Shown piece after piece: positions 63,301-64,000 of a DNA stretch of 64,000 nucleotides (its first letter is position 1; each line of letters starts with the position of its first letter). Origin of the DNA: Pseudoalteromonas umbrosa (GTDB taxonomy: Bacteria > Pseudomonadota > Gammaproteobacteria > Enterobacterales > Alteromonadaceae); contig NZ_JASJUU010000009.1 of assembly GCF_030125375.1 (NCBI RefSeq), forward strand, positions 91,621-155,620, given 5' to 3'. Position numbers and translations under genes: made by a program. The notes under the pieces were generated by a model. The model saw only the letters and a list, made by a program, of their open reading frames with translations, searched no databases and had not been told where the DNA came from.

Positions 63301-64000
63301 ACTTGGCAGTACAGTGGGTGGCTGGTTTGGTTTTGGAGACGATGAAGAGGAAGCCCTACCGAGCTCAAGCGAAAAAATAGCAAATAGTGAAATTGCTGTA
63401 CCGAATGTACCAATGGAAGTGCTCAACGAAGATGCATTGCCATCTCCAGAGACCTTAGCAACCGGCGCGGCATTGGCCAGCACCTCCCTTGCTCCGGGTA
63501 CGTCACTGCCAGATGAAAAAGTTGCGCAGCTTGTACAGCAGCACCAAACACTAAATAAAGCCACCGGTACACCGCCGCTGCACAGTCGAATGACGGACGC
63601 GACGAAAGCTGCGCTAACAACTGCGCAAGTATCACCCAACAAGGCTGCATTAGACAGCGCAGATAAATCGGGTGCGACAAGTTTAGCAACCGAGGGCGAC
63701 AAACCTTCCCTTGCTAGTCGCATGATGGATGCTGCAAAAACCGCAGTCTCCTACACACCGATTGGCATGATGGCCACCGCAGCAAGTAATTTGTTCAGTT
63801 CGGATGACTCTGGTGCGGCAACAGTCACTGCGGAAAATGAAAAGCCTTCTATTGCCAGTCGCATGATGGATGCTGCGAAAACCGCAGTCTCCTACACACC
63901 GATTGGCATGATGGCCACCGCAGCAAGTAATTTGTTCAGTTCGGATGACTCTGGTGCGGCAACAGTCACTGCGGAAAATGAAAAGCCTTCTATTGCCAGT
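60350..64000 (+). CDS. Tape-measure-like protein (partial, runs past the right edge)
   Basis: A frame of 1,217 codons without a stop begins at ATG 60350, preceded by AGAGGAATAGACT. It has an N-terminal helical half, a related pair of DLI-x2-ALG-x2-G segments (near residues 320 and 395), a very Met-rich basic segment (residues 556-630), Gly/Arg-rich blocks, hydrophobic helices (APMLLNPVLGAAVLAGS) and a terminal array of 47-residue repeats. Its place after tube and chaperone genes and its length fit a tail tape-measure protein, which sets tail length and passes through the tube. The C-terminus lies outside this window. Confidence 0.7.
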   Translation, partial: MPTGFSQTAERLSQSGFKVRELIEPADSSVPNSEDLSASLGTQLAALAQPIEDTATFSDKIANDLAELVAQLNALSFAREDVASIASNAFSQSDALNKLVSALPLTSEEVSETARTLQGVATQLSDIQTQQPFTLDELSRGYLQAIEQADSTKQQSLMLAQLAELSKFASGSATDIQALRSFAQQDARLNVYQTKQLNDIVGLLQTVAAENGSLQYSLDDLVAAQSTQTDQQRRQHKETALAADKAHEQAQAQLDHDKDTREEHNKQRDFDLREAQKQQAAQERAEKNASAGGAAEEQSGGTSFLTKLMQSDLAGMREDLIGSALGVFGMSSLTEVVSDSIREKGDQRAEREAEASEKAQGEDADQQASDSEQQDKSFLRILGETTAESLRADLIQTALGSLGLGSLAEPIEEYLQNKAEPTDPQSDPTQTDTQSTAESAQKNKKASDDVEYSEVEKDDNGGYRATRDSNISSTTPIEGLSAGQQSAEQVDIFKKRDTDQAHANSALDKLVTQSAQANDMLKQIVQSVSTNAKSNTTNNNDRREDLSRLNTARSGMSSRTMMMMPQRRMPRGRMTRASMRRGGVMMSAMPMMPASRAATRMQSRSRMMPMASPVMMSMAAPMMTPMAMGMANQQPNLLAPPRAKSQRQSQRRGAAQKGMMSKALSPMMQLSTNPLAGHDGKALVGSTTKLNEKEMDVIAQEMLLIKEMRRTLNRIEAALPDQGIFSSLLGGGGILGALFEAGSELGDLMGGRRRNKRKDRMGRQDVETGRRGRRGGTRGGRVRSLVANTAATTSTAVGGIATSILGGGGGGILDAGAGLLDLASEFVDFGPEEEDFDRERSRRNRKGGGRGGSKGGTRGKFPTRSTGGPSTAGRTPPGPSTGSGKSAGKSAGKRGFKGAAKGIAKGAAKLAPMLLNPVLGAAVLAGSAAYSLYDGWNSAGENFGLEEGQEASLGQKMSSAAGSLISDVSFGLLDGGSVSRGIHSLGSTVGGWFGFGDDEEEALPSSSEKIANSEIAVPNVPMEVLNEDALPSPETLATGAALASTSLAPGTSLPDEKVAQLVQQHQTLNKATGTPPLHSRMTDATKAALTTAQVSPNKAALDSADKSGATSLATEGDKPSLASRMMDAAKTAVSYTPIGMMATAASNLFSSDDSGAATVTAENEKPSIASRMMDAAKTAVSYTPIGMMATAASNLFSSDDSGAATVTAENEKPSIAS
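63705..64000 (+). repeat. 141-bp tandem repeat in the tape-measure-like gene
   Basis: A 141-bp unit (47 codons) is repeated with near identity: the unit from 63705 recurs from 63846 and a third copy has begun at 63987. The two complete copies differ by only a few bases. An older, diverged copy may precede them (near HSRMTDATKAALTTA). The array continues beyond the window. Confidence 0.9.

Noticed and set aside
62512..63723. Long minus-strand frames (181 and 192 codons) in the last 1.5 kb
   Set aside because: They lie opposite the tape-measure-like gene, which is open over the whole region, and their Pro/Arg- or Ser-rich composition is what the reverse of its Gly/Ala-rich code gives. They are shadows.

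Overview
The window is a 64 kb stretch of a large tailed-phage genome. The phage is a myovirus with a contractile tail: terminase large subunit, portal, T4 gp21-like prohead protease with scaffold, major capsid protein, tail sheath, two tail-tube proteins, a gp26-like hub chaperone and a tape-measure-like protein are all present, mostly on the + strand and tightly packed. There are no rRNA, tRNA or CRISPR features and no transposon. The host cannot be read directly. The moderate base composition and Gram-negative-type exported proteins suggest a gammaproteobacterium, possibly marine; this is inference.

Layout. 1-9.6 kb is the packaging and head module: a possible small terminase, a basic miniprotein, TerL, portal, an unknown 233 aa protein, protease/scaffold and capsid. 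9.7-28.3 kb is mostly an accessory and metabolic block carrying genes on both strands: two related unknowns, a lysozyme-like transglycosylase, a DUF4262 protein, thymidylate synthase, a YqeY-like protein, an exported staphylococcal-type nuclease, an Hfq/Sm-like protein, a Cys-cluster protein, RNase HI and a P-loop kinase-like protein. It is interrupted by a pair of related structural-looking proteins at 21.8-24.5 kb. 28.4-41 kb returns to probable virion genes, including a SWIM zinc-finger protein and six tandem or near-tandem paralogues of one unknown family. 41.2-51.3 kb is one 3,393-codon gene with about twelve degenerate 33-residue repeats. 51.5-64 kb holds two paralogues plus a truncated third copy, a CheW-like protein, small structural proteins, sheath, tubes, a hub chaperone with a probable frameshifted extension, and a tape-measure-like gene that runs off the right edge.

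Regulation. The palindrome TTGTACAA occurs 28 times by my reading, against about one expected by chance. Nearly all copies lie in intergenic or start-proximal DNA, including every divergent gene pair and no convergent pair. Many are directional (R-TTGTACAAT) towards the gene, and several are paired at spacings near 22, 33 or 44 bp. A second leader motif, (T)TGAGAC, lies just upstream of many ribosome-binding sites. Strong hairpin terminators separate the transcription units. Together these suggest a phage-wide promoter/operator system that I do not recognise. It may be linked to the phage's own RNA-binding (Hfq-like) and signalling-like (CheW-like) proteins, but nothing in the sequence proves that link.
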